From: Staphylococcus muscae
GTDB taxonomy: Bacteria > Bacillota > Bacilli > Staphylococcales > Staphylococcaceae
DNA length: 64,000 nt
Reading direction: 5' to 3'
Assembly (NCBI RefSeq): GCF_003019275.1
Contig: NZ_CP027848.1
Coordinates: forward strand, 1,860,001 to 1,924,000
Shown: positions 50,820 through 62,791 of the stretch, piece after piece
Position numbering within the stretch: the first letter of the stretch is position 1
Layout: each line of letters starts with the position of its first letter
Program-made: the position numbers and the translations under genes
The notes under the pieces: generated by a model
Told to the model about the DNA's origin: nothing
The model's input: the letters and a program-made list of their open reading frames with translations, nothing else
The model's database searches: none

Positions 50820-51308
50820 ATGATTAGAGAAGCGACGGTACAAGACTTGCCAGCAATTTTGGAAATATATAATCATGCAATTCGTGAAACAACAGCTGTT
50901 TACACATATGATGAAGTGACGTTATCTGAGCGTCAACAATGGCTGGAATCCAAACAAAAGGAAGGCATTCCTGTCTATGTGTATTTACAACACGATAAAG
51001 TGGCAGGCTTTGCAACATACGGTGCTTTTCGTAACTGGCCAGCCTATCAATATACCGTTGAACATTCAGTTTATGTGCATCCTGAATATCATCGTAAAGG
51101 GATTGCTTCTCGTTTGCTTGAACAAGTTGAATATACTTTGACAGAGCATGGTTATCAAACAGTTGTTGCAGGTATTGATGATTCTAACAGTGGCAGCAAG
51201 TTATTACATGAAAAGCATGGGTTTGAACATATAGGCACATTGAAAAAGGTAGGCTACAAGTTTGATCAATGGCTTGATTTGGCATTTTATCAAAAACAAT
51301 TAAAGTAA
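50820..51308 (+). CDS. GNAT N-acetyltransferase, phosphinothricin-acetyltransferase-like
   Basis: The 162-residue protein opens MIREATVQDLPAILEIYNHA, with the acetyl-CoA loop VYVHPEYHRKGIASRLLEQ (Q/RxxGxG/A type) and GFEHIGTLKKVGYKFDQW near the end. This matches the Pat/MnaT group, which acetylates L-amino-acid analogues such as methionine sulfoximine. The physiological substrate is not known. AAAAGGAGA precedes the ATG at 50820. Confidence 0.85.
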   Translation: MIREATVQDLPAILEIYNHAIRETTAVYTYDEVTLSERQQWLESKQKEGIPVYVYLQHDKVAGFATYGAFRNWPAYQYTVEHSVYVHPEYHRKGIASRLLEQVEYTLTEHGYQTVVAGIDDSNSGSKLLHEKHGFEHIGTLKKVGYKFDQWLDLAFYQKQLK

Positions 51309-51334
51309 TGAAGTAAGCATATGGGATAGAGAGA

Positions 51335-52255
51335 TTAACCCGTATGCTTATTATCGTGATGAAGTGCCTGTAAAGCTTGTGTTAAATGTGGATATTGAAA
51401 TTGAAATTCTGACTCTGTTAGCCGTTCAGGCAGGACGTATTGCGTATCAATGAGTAAAGTAGCCATTTTACCTAATAATAGACGTAAGAGATGTTGTGGA
51501 GCACGTGTATAATGGGGGCATTTCAACACTTGTTGTATTTTGAGCCCGAATTCATGTTGTGTGACTGGATTTGGTGCTGTTAAGTTGTATGCCTCTGTTG
51601 TATCAGATGTATGAATCAAATAGACAATCGCATTCACGAGATCATCAATGTGTATCCATGAATAGGGTTGTTTTCCATTTCCTAACTTACCACCGATGAA
51701 AAAGCGATAAGGTAAAGACATAGCCGGCCATGCGCCACCTTGATTGGAAAGAACCAATCCAAAACGTCCGATAATGACGCGCGTGCCTAATTGATTAAAG
51801 TGATCAGCTTGTCGTTCCCATTGGTAAACAATTTCTGATAAAAAGTCATGGGGAGCAGTCTGGGTTGCTTCAGTATAGACCGCTGTATTTGAAGGGGGAT
51901 AGTAACCAATGGCACTCGCATTGAACATTACTTGAGGAACCTTTTCCCGTGTACTGAACAGATCAAACAATGCACGTGTCGATTGAATACGACTTGTCAT
52001 CATTTTCTGTTTATAGCCTTTCGTCCAATATCGACTGAGTGTTGCCCCAGCTAAGTTGATTACGATATCAACATTGGGGACTTGTTGTTCCCAGCTTTCT
52101 TCATTCCAATTAATATATGTGATTTGTGGATTGTCTGAATGACGCGTTGTACGTGTCAAAATATAAATATGATGCGTTTTTGAAGTTGAGAGTTTGTTGA
52201 TCAATTGTTGCCCAATCAGACCTGTGCCGCCACTGATTAAATATGTTGTCATCAT
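51335..52255 (-). CDS. TIGR01777-family NAD(P)-dependent epimerase-like protein
   Basis: The 306-residue extended SDR protein has the nucleotide-binding SGGTGLIGQQL motif and NLAGATLS, then FNASAIGYY with catalytic-type Tyr. The C-terminal part (about 245-300, the DUF1731 region) is typical of this family, related to YfcH/YfhF. No substrate is established. The ATG at 52255 follows AAAAGGA. An upstream in-frame ATG at 52306 has no support. The gene precedes the gapR region, as in S. aureus. Confidence 0.87.
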   Translation of the reverse strand: MMTTYLISGGTGLIGQQLINKLSTSKTHHIYILTRTTRHSDNPQITYINWNEESWEQQVPNVDIVINLAGATLSRYWTKGYKQKMMTSRIQSTRALFDLFSTREKVPQVMFNASAIGYYPPSNTAVYTEATQTAPHDFLSEIVYQWERQADHFNQLGTRVIIGRFGLVLSNQGGAWPAMSLPYRFFIGGKLGNGKQPYSWIHIDDLVNAIVYLIHTSDTTEAYNLTAPNPVTQHEFGLKIQQVLKCPHYTRAPQHLLRLLLGKMATLLIDTQYVLPERLTESEFQFQYPHLTQALQALHHDNKHTG

Positions 52256-52741
52256 AAAACATCCTTTTTCTAAATATTGTTCAAGTTTTAGACATGAAAC
52301 AGTCATATAATATTCATATGAAATATGTTTATTTTTTCACAAAGTGCGATATAATGAAAGTACCTTCGAAAAATTAATACATCTCTTAATTAAACAGTAT
52401 ACCCCATAATATACAAGCGAAGGTTATTTTGACTCCCTTTAGTAGAGACTGGAATGATGCAGCATTCCAGTCTATTTTTTATCTTCATAAGCAATCTTTA
52501 ATAATGGTATGATTTGTAAACGTACAATATATCACCTGTACAAGCAACATCATACAAAGAAAACACCACTATTTAAGGTTACAATTATTTATTTTTGATA
52601 AACTTGTTGTTATTTTAAGTTGAAAGGTTGATTTTCTTGCGATAGGGTATGATAATCAAATAAAGATAATTTACTATTATAAATAAGAAATAATTGGTAA
52701 TATTGTATAACTGGAGATAGTAAAGAGAAGGAGTAATATAT
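52256..52741. other. Intergenic region with candidate sRNA
   Basis: 486 bp without a protein gene. It contains the candidate sRNA (52362-52480) with its terminator, and beyond that about 260 bp of AT-rich sequence leading to the coiled-coil gene at 52742. Confidence 0.5.
52362..52480 (+). ncRNA. Candidate small RNA with C-rich motif and strong terminator
   Basis: A TATAAT at 52350-52355 is followed by a segment closed by ACCTTCG (52362-52368) and CGAAGGT (52418-52424). C-rich single strands follow (ACCCC near 52401, and TCCC at 52434-52437). A perfect 11-bp terminator (52446-52473) and six T's end it. No ORF precedes this terminator. UCCC motifs mark several staphylococcal Rsa sRNAs; the location between the epimerase gene and gapR might correspond to one of them (RsaH is a possibility), but I cannot confirm this. 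The -35 is weak. Confidence 0.55.
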
Positions 52742-53398
52742 ATGGCAGCACCACAACGGAGTAATCAAGGGCCGAGATATAGAGATGATGGCAAAGGGAC
52801 AAGTAAGAAAAAGTTAGCGGGATGTTTGAGCATTGCAGTTGTTTTGTTTTTAATTGGTAGCTTAGTTTTTTCAGTTTTTGCATTTGTCGATCAATCACAA
52901 AAGTCAGACCAACGATTAAAAGATAAGCAAATGGAAGAGCAGAAGGAAAAACGTAAAGCAGAAGAAAAAAAGAAAAAAGAATTAAAAGAAAAGCAGAAAA
53001 TGGAAGCAGAACAACGAGCGGCTGAAGAACGTGCACTGATTGAACAACAGCAGAGAGAAGCAGCACTTGCGAGAGAACGTGCGGCGGCACAACAGCGTAG
53101 TCAATATCAGAAGGCACAACCGAAAAAAGAAAAACCTAAAGAAGATGAAGATAAAGAGAAGGAAGAAGAAAAATCAGAAGAAGCACCAAAAGAAGAAAAA
53201 ACTGAAGCTAAACCGAAAGCATCACAACCTTCTCAACCAGCACAAACAGAGAACAAGCCACAACAAACAGCACCACAACAAACGGCACCGCAACAACAAA
53301 ACCAACCTAAGTCACAAGCACAACCTAGTACGCAACAAGCACAACAATCAACGCAAACACAATCGAAACAATCAACGAATAATAATACGTCACAATAG
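52742..53398 (+). CDS. Single-pass membrane protein with coiled-coil and Gln/Pro-rich tail
   Basis: The 218-residue protein has a basic N-terminus, one membrane helix (about 26-50, LAGCLSIAVVLFLIGSLVF) and a long charged coiled coil (about 55-125, rich in E, K, Q, A). It ends in a low-complexity Lys/Glu then Gln/Pro/Ser/Thr/Asn tail. The tail probably lies outside the cell. No family was recognised. AGAAGGAG precedes the ATG, and a terminator follows. Confidence 0.72.
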   Translation: MAAPQRSNQGPRYRDDGKGTSKKKLAGCLSIAVVLFLIGSLVFSVFAFVDQSQKSDQRLKDKQMEEQKEKRKAEEKKKKELKEKQKMEAEQRAAEERALIEQQQREAALARERAAAQQRSQYQKAQPKKEKPKEDEDKEKEEEKSEEAPKEEKTEAKPKASQPSQPAQTENKPQQTAPQQTAPQQQNQPKSQAQPSTQQAQQSTQTQSKQSTNNNTSQ

Positions 53399-53419
53399 AA
53401 GAAATGTTAAATACAAAAT

Positions 53420-53452
53420 GGAATCGCACGAGACATGTGTGATTCCGTTTTT
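53420..53452 (+). terminator. Terminator after the coiled-coil membrane protein gene
   Basis: GGAATCGCAC (53420-53429) and GTGTGATTCC (53437-53446) form a 10-bp stem (one G-U), followed by a T-run. Confidence 0.8.
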
Positions 53453-53457
53453 ATACA

Positions 53458-53679
53458 TTAAAATAATAAGTTGAGCAATAGAGTTAAAACAATAGATAAA
53501 ATGATGGACAATAAACAGCCGGGAAGACAACCAACTGGTGTGCACCCGAATGAACGCGTATAGATTTGATATCCACCTGTTGTAGTACGATAAGTATCTT
53601 TTGATGGATCAAAATGCTCTGGGCGTTTATAGCGTGGGTCATTAGGGTCTATTACTTCAGGTTGTTGATTATGCTTCAT
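53458..53679 (-). CDS. Small membrane protein with C-terminal anchor
   Basis: The 73-residue protein has a polar N-terminal part with PNDPRYKRPEHFDP and a Cys/Gly/Pro motif (FGCTPVGCLPGC). Its C-terminal helix (about 53-73) is strongly hydrophobic. GAGGTGA precedes the ATG by 8 nt. It converges with the coiled-coil protein. Function unknown. Confidence 0.65.
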   Translation of the reverse strand: MKHNQQPEVIDPNDPRYKRPEHFDPSKDTYRTTTGGYQIYTRSFGCTPVGCLPGCLLSIILSIVLTLLLNLLF

Positions 53680-53887
53680 CGTAACTTCACCTCATATCTA
53701 CTATAAAACATCTACATATCATATGGAAGGAAGATTGATTCGTTATGTAATAAAAATAAGACGGAGTATATTCTATCTTTTTAGGGTGAAATCTTTTACA
53801 ACGAGAATCATGATGTGCTATGATGGATTTAACAATTAATTGGACGTAAATCGTCCCGTTAAATTTAGAAGTGGGATAACTTTTGAC

Positions 53888-53916
53888 TTGCGTTTTATAA
53901 AAAAACATAGTATGAT
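53888..53916 (+). promoter_or_regulatory. Promoter of gapR-gap-pgk-tpiA-gpmI(-eno)
   Basis: TTGCGT (53888-53893), 17 nt, TATGAT (53911-53916), about 106 bp before the gapR start. Confidence 0.55.
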
Positions 53917-53954
53917 GTAATTGTAGAGCAGGTGATATATTTTTTTAGAGTCAT

Positions 53955-53993
53955 CGGGACTTAAAACGTCACACTCTTGGCTCGAATATGACC
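53955..53993. promoter_or_regulatory. Candidate CggR/GapR operator
   Basis: CGGGAC-N6-CGTC at 53955-53970 resembles the CGGGACN6TGTC half of the Bacillus CggR operator. A second, weaker half (GGCTCGAATATGAC) follows at about 53979. The site lies between promoter and gapR, as in Bacillus, where bound CggR blocks elongating polymerase and fructose-1,6-bisphosphate relieves it. Confidence 0.45.
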
Positions 53994-54021
53994 CCTGTTG
54001 ACTATTAAGGAGGCGTCACTC

Positions 54022-55050
54022 TTGAAACGTATGATTCAAGTGCAACAAAAAATTGTGCCTGACTTGATAGATAAAATGTATCGACGGTTTTCAATTTTGA
54101 CAGCAATACAGAAATATCAACCGGTTGGTCGACGTACTTTGAGTGAGATTCTTAATATAACTGAACGAGTACTAAGATCAGAGACGGACTTGCTGAAACT
54201 TCAAGATCTCATTTTGGTAAAACCAACGGGTATGACGATCACATCTGAAGGTGTTGATGTGATGTATCAGTTAAAAGAATATTTTTCACATTATTCTGAT
54301 GAACATCACTTAGCCAAATTCATCCGAGATTATTTCAATATTAGTGAAGTCCACGTCATTCCTGGTAATAGTGATACAGATTTAAATGTCAAAGTTGAGT
54401 TGGGTCGTATTACAGGACAGTTGCTAGAGAAGCAGTTGTTTGATGAAGCAATTGTGTCAGTGACTGGAGGCTCCACAATGGCATCGGTAAGTAATGCGAT
54501 GTCAGAACTACCGTTCAACGTACTCTTTGTACCTGCACGCGGTGGACTTGGAGAGAATGTTGTTTTTCAAGCAAATACGATTTGTTCAACAATGGCACAA
54601 CGTACGGGCGGACATTACACAACACTTTACGTCCCGGATCAAGTGAGCGAACAAACGTATCAAAACTTAATGCATGAACCATCTGTTGTAAACACATTGA
54701 ATAGAATTCGACAATCGCAATTTATTATACACGGCATAGGTGATGCGCTGAAAATGGCGAATCGTAGACAATCATCATCAGAAGTCATTAGAAAACTTCA
54801 ACATCATAATGCCGTTGGTGAAGCTTTTGGTTATTATTTTAACCAGCAAGGCGAAATTATTCACAAGGTTAAAACGATTGGGCTTCAATTAGAAGAAGTG
54901 CAATCAAAAGAACACATTTTTGCTGTGGCTGGCGGGAATTCTAAAGGGAATGCAATTAAAGCATATTTAGAGATTGCGCCGAAGAACACCATACTTGTCA
55001 CTGACGAGGCAGCAGCAAAAATTATTACGCAAGACTTATTAAAACAATAA
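54022..55050 (+). CDS. gapR: Central glycolytic genes regulator (CggR/GapR)
   Basis: The 342-residue SorC/DeoR-family repressor has an N-terminal winged helix-turn-helix (about 30-75, [23 protein letters not shown]). The sugar-phosphate-binding domain contains [20 protein letters not shown] and [11 protein letters not shown]. It represses the operon that follows when glycolytic intermediates are low. The start is TTG 54022, 8 nt after AAGGAGG; the frame extends to 53998 but the ribosome site lies inside it. Confidence 0.94.
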   Translation: MKRMIQVQQKIVPDLIDKMYRRFSILTAIQKYQPVGRRTLSEILNITERVLRSETDLLKLQDLILVKPTGMTITSEGVDVMYQLKEYFSHYSDEHHLAKFIRDYFNISEVHVIPGNSDTDLNVKVELGRITGQLLEKQLFDEAIVSVTGGSTMASVSNAMSELPFNVLFVPARGGLGENVVFQANTICSTMAQRTGGHYTTLYVPDQVSEQTYQNLMHEPSVVNTLNRIRQSQFIIHGIGDALKMANRRQSSSEVIRKLQHHNAVGEAFGYYFNQQGEIIHKVKTIGLQLEEVQSKEHIFAVAGGNSKGNAIKAYLEIAPKNTILVTDEAAAKIITQDLLKQ

Positions 55051-55082
55051 AAAAATATAATTATTTCAAGGAGGCCACTCAC

Positions 55083-56090
55083 ATGGCAGTAAAAGTAGCA
55101 ATTAACGGATTTGGTAGAATTGGACGTTTAGCATTTAGAAGAATTCAAGATGTTGAAAATATCGAAGTTGTAGCAGTAAACGACTTAACAGATGACGACA
55201 TGCTTGCACACTTATTAAAATACGACACAATGCAAGGACGTTTTACTGAAGAAGTAGAAGTAATCGACGGTGGATTCCGTGTGAATGGTAAAGAAGTAAA
55301 ATCATTCTCTGAACCAGAACCATCAAAATTACCTTGGGCTGACTTAGGTGTAGATGTTGTACTTGAATGTACAGGTTTCTTCACTTCAAAAGAAAAAGCT
55401 GAAGCACACATCGAAGCAGGTGCGAAAAAAGTATTAATCTCAGCACCAGGTACTGGCGACTTGAAAACAATCGTATACAACGTTAACCACGAATTATTAG
55501 ATGGTTCAGAAACAGTTGTTTCAGGTGCATCATGTACGACTAACTCATTAGCACCAGTTGCAAAAACTTTACAAGATTCATTCGGTATCGTTGAAGGTCT
55601 TATGACTACAATTCACGCATACACTGGTGACCAAAATACTCAAGATTCACCACACCGTAAAGGCGACAAACGTCGTGCACGTGCAGCAGCAGAAAACATC
55701 ATCCCTAACTCAACAGGTGCTGCAAAAGCAATCGGTCTTGTTATTCCAGAAATCGCTGGCAAATTAGACGGTGGCGCTCAACGTGTACCAGTTGCAACAG
55801 GTTCATTAACTGAATTAACAGTTGTTCTTGAAAAAGAAGTAACAGTAGACGAAGTAAACCAAGCAATGAAAAACGCTACAAACGAATCATTCGGTTACAC
55901 TGAAGATGAAATCGTATCATCTGACGTAGTAGGTATGACATTCGGTGCATTATTCGATGCAACTCAAACACGTGTTATGACTGTTGGTAACCGTCAACTA
56001 GTTAAAGTAGCATCATGGTACGATAACGAAATGTCTTACACTGCACAATTAGTTCGTACTTTAGAATATTTAGCAGACCACGCAAAATAA
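55083..56090 (+). CDS. gap: Glyceraldehyde-3-phosphate dehydrogenase (glycolytic)
   Basis: The 335-residue enzyme oxidises G3P with NAD and phosphate. The Rossmann start is [14 protein letters not shown], and the catalytic Cys is in SGASCTTN with His in TIHAYTGDQ. The Asp after the first strand pair (VNDLTDD) favours NAD. Codon choice is strongly biased (GTA, TTA, GCA), a mark of high expression. AAGGAGG precedes the ATG. A long spacer with a hairpin separates it from pgk. Confidence 0.97.
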   Translation: MAVKVAINGFGRIGRLAFRRIQDVENIEVVAVNDLTDDDMLAHLLKYDTMQGRFTEEVEVIDGGFRVNGKEVKSFSEPEPSKLPWADLGVDVVLECTGFFTSKEKAEAHIEAGAKKVLISAPGTGDLKTIVYNVNHELLDGSETVVSGASCTTNSLAPVAKTLQDSFGIVEGLMTTIHAYTGDQNTQDSPHRKGDKRRARAAAENIIPNSTGAAKAIGLVIPEIAGKLDGGAQRVPVATGSLTELTVVLEKEVTVDEVNQAMKNATNESFGYTEDEIVSSDVVGMTFGALFDATQTRVMTVGNRQLVKVASWYDNEMSYTAQLVRTLEYLADHAK

Positions 56091-56157
56091 GCGTGTGATA
56101 CGATAAGTTAAGGACGTAATGACGATACGTGCTTCTAACTGAAATGTAGCTTGATAC

Positions 56158-56193
56158 TAGGCGGGGGAGCACAAACGCTTCTCCGCCTATTTT
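56158..56193 (+). terminator. Hairpin (partial terminator) between gap and pgk
   Basis: A 13-bp GC-rich stem (56158-56170 with 56177-56189, two G-U) with loop ACAAAC and TTTT. It may lower downstream transcription or stabilise the gapR-gap message, allowing more GapA than Pgk. Confidence 0.7.
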
Positions 56194-56290
56194 AAAAGGG
56201 AAGAATGGAAAGTAAGTAATAAAATTCTTAATAAAAAGCAAGATTTGGTTTAAACTGAAAGAAACAATTGTTTTGAGGAGGATTTTAAAC

Positions 56291-57481
56291 ATGACAAAGA
56301 AAGATGTAACTGATGTAGCCTTAAAAGGGAAAGTAGTACTTGTTCGTGCAGACTTTAACGTACCGATGAAAGATGGCGAAATTACAAACGATAACCGAAT
56401 TGTTCAAGCGTTGCCAACATTGCAATATATTCTTGAACAAGGTGGAAAAGTCGTTGTATTTTCACACTTAGGTAAAGTAAAAGAAGAAAGTGACAAAGAA
56501 AAGTTATCTTTAGCACCTGTTGCAAAACGTTTGTCTGAAAAATTAGACAAAGAAGTAACTTTCATCCCTGAAACACGTGGCGAAAAATTAGAAACAGCCA
56601 TTGAAGCGCTAAACGAAGGCGACGTATTAATGTTTGAAAATACACGCTTTGAAGATGTAGACGGTAAGAAAGAATCAAAAAATGATCCTGAACTTGGTAA
56701 ATATTGGGCGTCATTAGGCGATGTGTTTGTTAACGATGCATTTGGTACAGCACATCGTGAACACGCATCAAACGTGGGTATTTCAACACATCTTGAAACA
56801 GTAGCTGGTTTCTTAATGGAAAAAGAAATCAAATTCATCGGTGGTGTTGTAGAAAACCCAGACAAGCCAGTTGTCGCAATCTTGGGTGGTGCAAAAGTAT
56901 CAGACAAAATTGGTGTCATCGAAAACTTACTGAATATTGCCGACAAAGTATTAATTGGTGGCGGTATGGCGTACACATTCTTAAAAGCACAAGGCAAAGA
57001 AATCGGTCTTTCATTGTTAGAAGCAGACAGAATTGACTTTGCGAAAGATTTACTTGAACGTGCTGGCGATCAAATTGTCTTACCAGTTGATGGTAAAGTA
57101 GCGAAAGAATTCTCAAACGATGCAGAGATTACAACAGTTTCAATGGATGAAATTCCAGCAGACCAAGAATCTCTTGATGTCGGTCCTGAAACAGTTGAAT
57201 TGTTCAAAAAACAACTTGAAGGTGCAAAGACAGTTGTTTGGAATGGCCCAATGGGTGTATTCGAATTCAGTAACTTCGCACAAGGCACAATCGGTGTATG
57301 CGAAGCGATTGCTGAATTGAAAGATGCAACAACTATTATCGGTGGTGGCGATTCAGCTGCTGCTGCAATGCAATTAGGCTTTGAAGAAGACTTTACACAT
57401 ATTTCAACTGGTGGCGGTGCTTCACTTGAATATTTAGAAGGTAAAGAATTACCTGGTATCAAAGCCATTGCAAATAAATAA
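56291..57481 (+). CDS. pgk: Phosphoglycerate kinase
   Basis: The 396-residue cytoplasmic kinase makes ATP from 1,3-bisphosphoglycerate. It has the signature [16 protein letters not shown], the substrate residues in [12 protein letters not shown], the [11 protein letters not shown] hinge and the nucleotide loop GGGDSAAA. The ATG at 56291 follows GAGGAGGA; six in-frame codons upstream are not needed. Codon use is of the highly expressed type. Confidence 0.97.
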   Translation: MTKKDVTDVALKGKVVLVRADFNVPMKDGEITNDNRIVQALPTLQYILEQGGKVVVFSHLGKVKEESDKEKLSLAPVAKRLSEKLDKEVTFIPETRGEKLETAIEALNEGDVLMFENTRFEDVDGKKESKNDPELGKYWASLGDVFVNDAFGTAHREHASNVGISTHLETVAGFLMEKEIKFIGGVVENPDKPVVAILGGAKVSDKIGVIENLLNIADKVLIGGGMAYTFLKAQGKEIGLSLLEADRIDFAKDLLERAGDQIVLPVDGKVAKEFSNDAEITTVSMDEIPADQESLDVGPETVELFKKQLEGAKTVVWNGPMGVFEFSNFAQGTIGVCEAIAELKDATTIIGGGDSAAAAMQLGFEEDFTHISTGGGASLEYLEGKELPGIKAIANK

Positions 57482-57522
57482 GCGAACACGAAAATATTAT
57501 TAACAAACTAGGAGTGTTTTAA

Positions 57523-58284
<762 letters not shown>

Positions 58285-58285
58285 T

Positions 58286-59803
58286 ATGGCGAAACAACCG
58301 ACAGCCCTTATTATTTTAGACGGTTTTGCAAATAGAGAAGAAGAACACGGGAATGCAGTTAAGCTAGCGCATAAACCGAACTTTGATCGTTATGCTGCAA
58401 AATATCCAACGACACAAATTGAAGCAAGTGGATTAGACGTTGGTCTTCCTGAAGGTCAAATGGGTAACTCTGAGGTTGGTCATATGAATATTGGTGCTGG
58501 CCGTATTGTGTACCAAAGTTTGACACGTATTAACAAGTCTATTGCAGACGGTGATTTCTTTGACAATGGTGTTTTAAACGATGCGATTGATCATGCGAAA
58601 AATCACGAAGCAGCATTGCACATCTTCGGTCTTTTATCAGACGGTGGTGTTCATAGTCACTATAAACACCTTTTTGCAATTTTAGAATTAGCAAAACGCA
58701 AAGGTCTTGATAAAGTATACGTACATGCCTTTTTAGATGGTCGTGACGTCGATCAAAAGTCAGCATTAACGTACATTGATGAAACAGAAGCGCAATTCAA
58801 AGAACTAGGTGTAGGTCAGTTTGCTTCAGTATCAGGCCGTTATTATTCAATGGACCGTGATAAACGTTGGGAACGTGAATTGAAGGCATACGATGCAATC
58901 AGAGGTTTCAGTGAGACGCAATATGCAACAGCTCGTGAAGGTGTGGAAGCGAACTACGCTGAAGGTTTAACAGACGAATTTGTTGAGCCATTCGTTGTAT
59001 CAGGTCAAAATGAAGGCGTTAATGATGGTGATGCTGTTATTTTCTACAACTTCCGACCTGATAGAGCAGCACAGCTTTCAGAAGTGTTCACAAACAAAGC
59101 GTTTGATGGTTTCCCAGTGGAACAAGTGAATGACCTTTACTATGCAACGTTCACTAAATACAATGATGATGTTGATGCACATATTGTATTTGAAAAAGTG
59201 GATTTGAAAAATACAATTGGTGAAGTTGCACAAGATCATGGTTTAACACAATTGCGTATTGCAGAAACAGAAAAATACCCACATGTTACTTACTTTATGA
59301 GTGGTGGTCAAAACGAAGAGTTCAAAGGTGAACGTCGTCGCTTAATCGCATCACCAAAAGTAGCCACATATGACCTTAAACCAGAAATGAGTGCGTATGA
59401 AGTACGTGATGCATTGTTAGAAGAGTTGGATAAGGGAGACTTAGACTTAATTATCCTTAACTTTGCAAACCCAGACATGGTGGGTCACAGTGGTATGTTA
59501 GAACCGACAATCAAAGCAATTGAAGCAGTAGATGAATGTTTAGGTGCTGTTGTTGATAAGATTATCGATATGAATGGTACAGCGATTATTACAGCTGATC
59601 ACGGTAACTCTGATGAAGTGTTAACAGACGACGATCAACCAATGACAACACATACAACAAACCCAGTCCCTGTTATTGTAACGAAAGAAGGTGTGTCACT
59701 ACGCCCAACAGGTCGTCTCGGTGACTTAGCACCGACGTTAATTGATTTACTCGGTGTGACACAACCTGCAGATATGACAGGTGAAACATTGATTCAGCAC
59801 TAA
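58286..59803 (+). CDS. gpmI: 2,3-bisphosphoglycerate-independent phosphoglycerate mutase
   Basis: The 505-residue Mn-dependent enzyme interconverts 3- and 2-phosphoglycerate. The alkaline-phosphatase-like domain has [12 protein letters not shown] and the catalytic Ser in [13 protein letters not shown]. The metal site is completed by NPDMVGHSG and TADHGNSDE. The ATG at 58286 is one base after the tpiA stop, with AGAAGGTG inside tpiA as ribosome site; the pair is translationally coupled. Confidence 0.97.
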   Translation: MAKQPTALIILDGFANREEEHGNAVKLAHKPNFDRYAAKYPTTQIEASGLDVGLPEGQMGNSEVGHMNIGAGRIVYQSLTRINKSIADGDFFDNGVLNDAIDHAKNHEAALHIFGLLSDGGVHSHYKHLFAILELAKRKGLDKVYVHAFLDGRDVDQKSALTYIDETEAQFKELGVGQFASVSGRYYSMDRDKRWERELKAYDAIRGFSETQYATAREGVEANYAEGLTDEFVEPFVVSGQNEGVNDGDAVIFYNFRPDRAAQLSEVFTNKAFDGFPVEQVNDLYYATFTKYNDDVDAHIVFEKVDLKNTIGEVAQDHGLTQLRIAETEKYPHVTYFMSGGQNEEFKGERRRLIASPKVATYDLKPEMSAYEVRDALLEELDKGDLDLIILNFANPDMVGHSGMLEPTIKAIEAVDECLGAVVDKIIDMNGTAIITADHGNSDEVLTDDDQPMTTHTTNPVPVIVTKEGVSLRPTGRLGDLAPTLIDLLGVTQPADMTGETLIQH

Positions 59804-59809
59804 ATAATT

Positions 59810-59837
59810 TTGAGAAACGATGCACAATCGTTATAAT
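59810..59837 (+). promoter_or_regulatory. Internal promoter of eno
   Basis: TTGAGA (59810-59815), 16 nt, perfect TATAAT (59832-59837) in the gpmI-eno gap, with a 6-bp hairpin in the spacer. Eno can thus be made apart from the operon. Confidence 0.65.
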
Positions 59838-59919
59838 AAAAATAAGAAGACAATATGTAAGTTGGACTTCCTGACCTATGTTTATAGTAGGGAATTCATC
59901 TTAACAAAAAGGAGATTAA

Positions 59920-61230
<1,311 letters not shown>

Positions 61231-61246
61231 GGTTTGAAACTGATCA

Positions 61247-61280
61247 AAGACTATCCGTTACAAAACGGGTAGTCTTTTTG
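61247..61280 (+). terminator. Terminator of the glycolytic operon
   Basis: An AAGACTATCCGTT / AACGGGTAGTCTT stem (one G-U) followed by TTTTT. Confidence 0.85.
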
Positions 61281-61315
61281 CTTTTCACAAAATATTTTCA
61301 GTCATTTTTACTATA

Positions 61316-61356
61316 TTAACAAAATATAAAAATAGAATATAATTTATCAGAAAAGT
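61316..61356 (+). promoter_or_regulatory. Promoter with CodY-like box before the aminotransferase gene
   Basis: TTAACA (61316-61321), 16 nt, perfect TATAAT (61338-61343). A segment at 61342-61356 matches 12 of 15 positions of the CodY consensus (AATTTTCWGAAAATT) and overlaps the -10. CodY would repress when branched-chain amino acids and GTP are high. Confidence 0.5.
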
Positions 61357-61439
61357 CAGATAAATTATTTACAACTATCCTTTGAATTGGTAATATTCAT
61401 TATTATTAAGCACTTTTTGATTTGAAAGGGGTTGTTGAA

Positions 61440-62786
61440 ATGATAACGGGAGATAAAGTGAAGAAGGTTATAGAATGTGACAAAAAGTATTTTGCAAAAG
61501 CAGGTCGAATACCATACTATCCGCTCGTCATCGAGTCAGCGCATGGTGCAACATTAACGGATGTGAATGGTAAGCAATATATTGATTTATTATCAAGCGC
61601 GAGTTCACAAAATGTAGGACATACACCCAAAAAGGTCGTTGAAGCGATTCAGAGACAGGCTGAGAAAATGGTGCACTATACACCTGCATACATGCACCAT
61701 GAACCGCTCTCTAAGTTAGCGGAACGACTTTGTCGATTATCACCGGGGGATTTCGATAAAAAAGTGTTGTTTGGTTTAACGGGATCAGATGCAGTTGACG
61801 GAATGATCAAGTTTGCACGAGGTTATACGGGTAGGCCATATGTGATTAGTTTTACAAATGCGTATCATGGTTCGACATATGGTTCGATTACTGCATCAGC
61901 GATTTCGTTAAATATGAGACGTAAAATAGGGCCATTACTACCAGGTTTTTTCCATATTCCGTATCCAGATGCTTATCGTGGTATGTATGGGGCGGTAACA
62001 CCGAGTACTGTTGAAGAATACTTAGCACCGTTGAAAGAAATGTTTGAAACATTTGTACCGCCAGAAGAAGTGGCGTGTATTTTGATTGAGACTTTTCAAG
62101 GGGATGGTGGGCTATTAGAACCGATACAAGGTTATTTTGAAGCATTGGCTGACATATGTCGAGCACATGGTATTTTGTTGGCAATTGATGATATTCAACA
62201 AGGCTTTGGCCGAACAGGTAAGTTCAGTTCGGTCGAACATTTTGATATCGAAGCGGATTTAATTGCATATGGTAAGTCAATTGCGGGTGGTATGCCAATG
62301 TCAGCTATTGTCGGTCGTAGTGAAGTGATGGATGGACTTGATGCACCTGCGCATCTATTTACAACAGGAGCCAATCCAGTATGTTGTGAAGCAGCGATTG
62401 CTACGCTAGATATTTTGGAAGATGAGAATCTTATCGATGAAACAGCGAGAAAGGGGCAATTGGTTAAACATCGTATGCAGCAATGGTTATCGAAATATCA
62501 ATGTGTCGGTGATGTGAGAGGAGAAGGTTTGTCGATTGGTATTGATATTGTATCGGATAAGATCAATAAGACGAAAGATGCGGAAGCTGCGTTAAAAATA
62601 TGCAACGCTTGTTTTGAACAAGGTGTCGTTATTATTGCGATTGCAGGTAGCGTCCTGAGATTTCAGCCGCCACTTGTGATTACAGATGAAGCATTGGATC
62701 AGGCATTAACTGTTATAGAGTCAGTAATTGACGCATTAGAAAAGGGAGCACTTGATAATTATCAAGTAGAAGGACAAGGGTGGTAA
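61440..62786 (+). CDS. Class III PLP-dependent aminotransferase
   Basis: The 448-residue enzyme is of the GabT/acetylornithine-aminotransferase fold. It has the cofactor loop LTGSDAVDGMIKFAR, the Asp in LAIDDIQQGFGRTGKF and the PLP Lys in AYGKSIAGGMPMSA, followed by FTTGANPVCC. The amino donor and acceptor are not evident; 4-aminobutyrate and diaminobutyrate are possible. AAAGGGG precedes the ATG at 61440. A YkvI-type transporter starts 5 bp after its stop, so the two may handle one compound. Confidence 0.85.
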   Translation: MITGDKVKKVIECDKKYFAKAGRIPYYPLVIESAHGATLTDVNGKQYIDLLSSASSQNVGHTPKKVVEAIQRQAEKMVHYTPAYMHHEPLSKLAERLCRLSPGDFDKKVLFGLTGSDAVDGMIKFARGYTGRPYVISFTNAYHGSTYGSITASAISLNMRRKIGPLLPGFFHIPYPDAYRGMYGAVTPSTVEEYLAPLKEMFETFVPPEEVACILIETFQGDGGLLEPIQGYFEALADICRAHGILLAIDDIQQGFGRTGKFSSVEHFDIEADLIAYGKSIAGGMPMSAIVGRSEVMDGLDAPAHLFTTGANPVCCEAAIATLDILEDENLIDETARKGQLVKHRMQQWLSKYQCVGDVRGEGLSIGIDIVSDKINKTKDAEAALKICNACFEQGVVIIAIAGSVLRFQPPLVITDEALDQALTVIESVIDALEKGALDNYQVEGQGW

Positions 62787-62791
62787 GAATA

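Larger units (their letters stand above)
53680..54021. other. Control region of the glycolytic operon
   Basis: 342 bp with no gene. It holds the gapR promoter and the candidate operator described separately. The first 150 bp carry a CGTCCCG motif (inverse of CGGGACG) near 53850 that may be a further regulator half-site. Confidence 0.5.
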
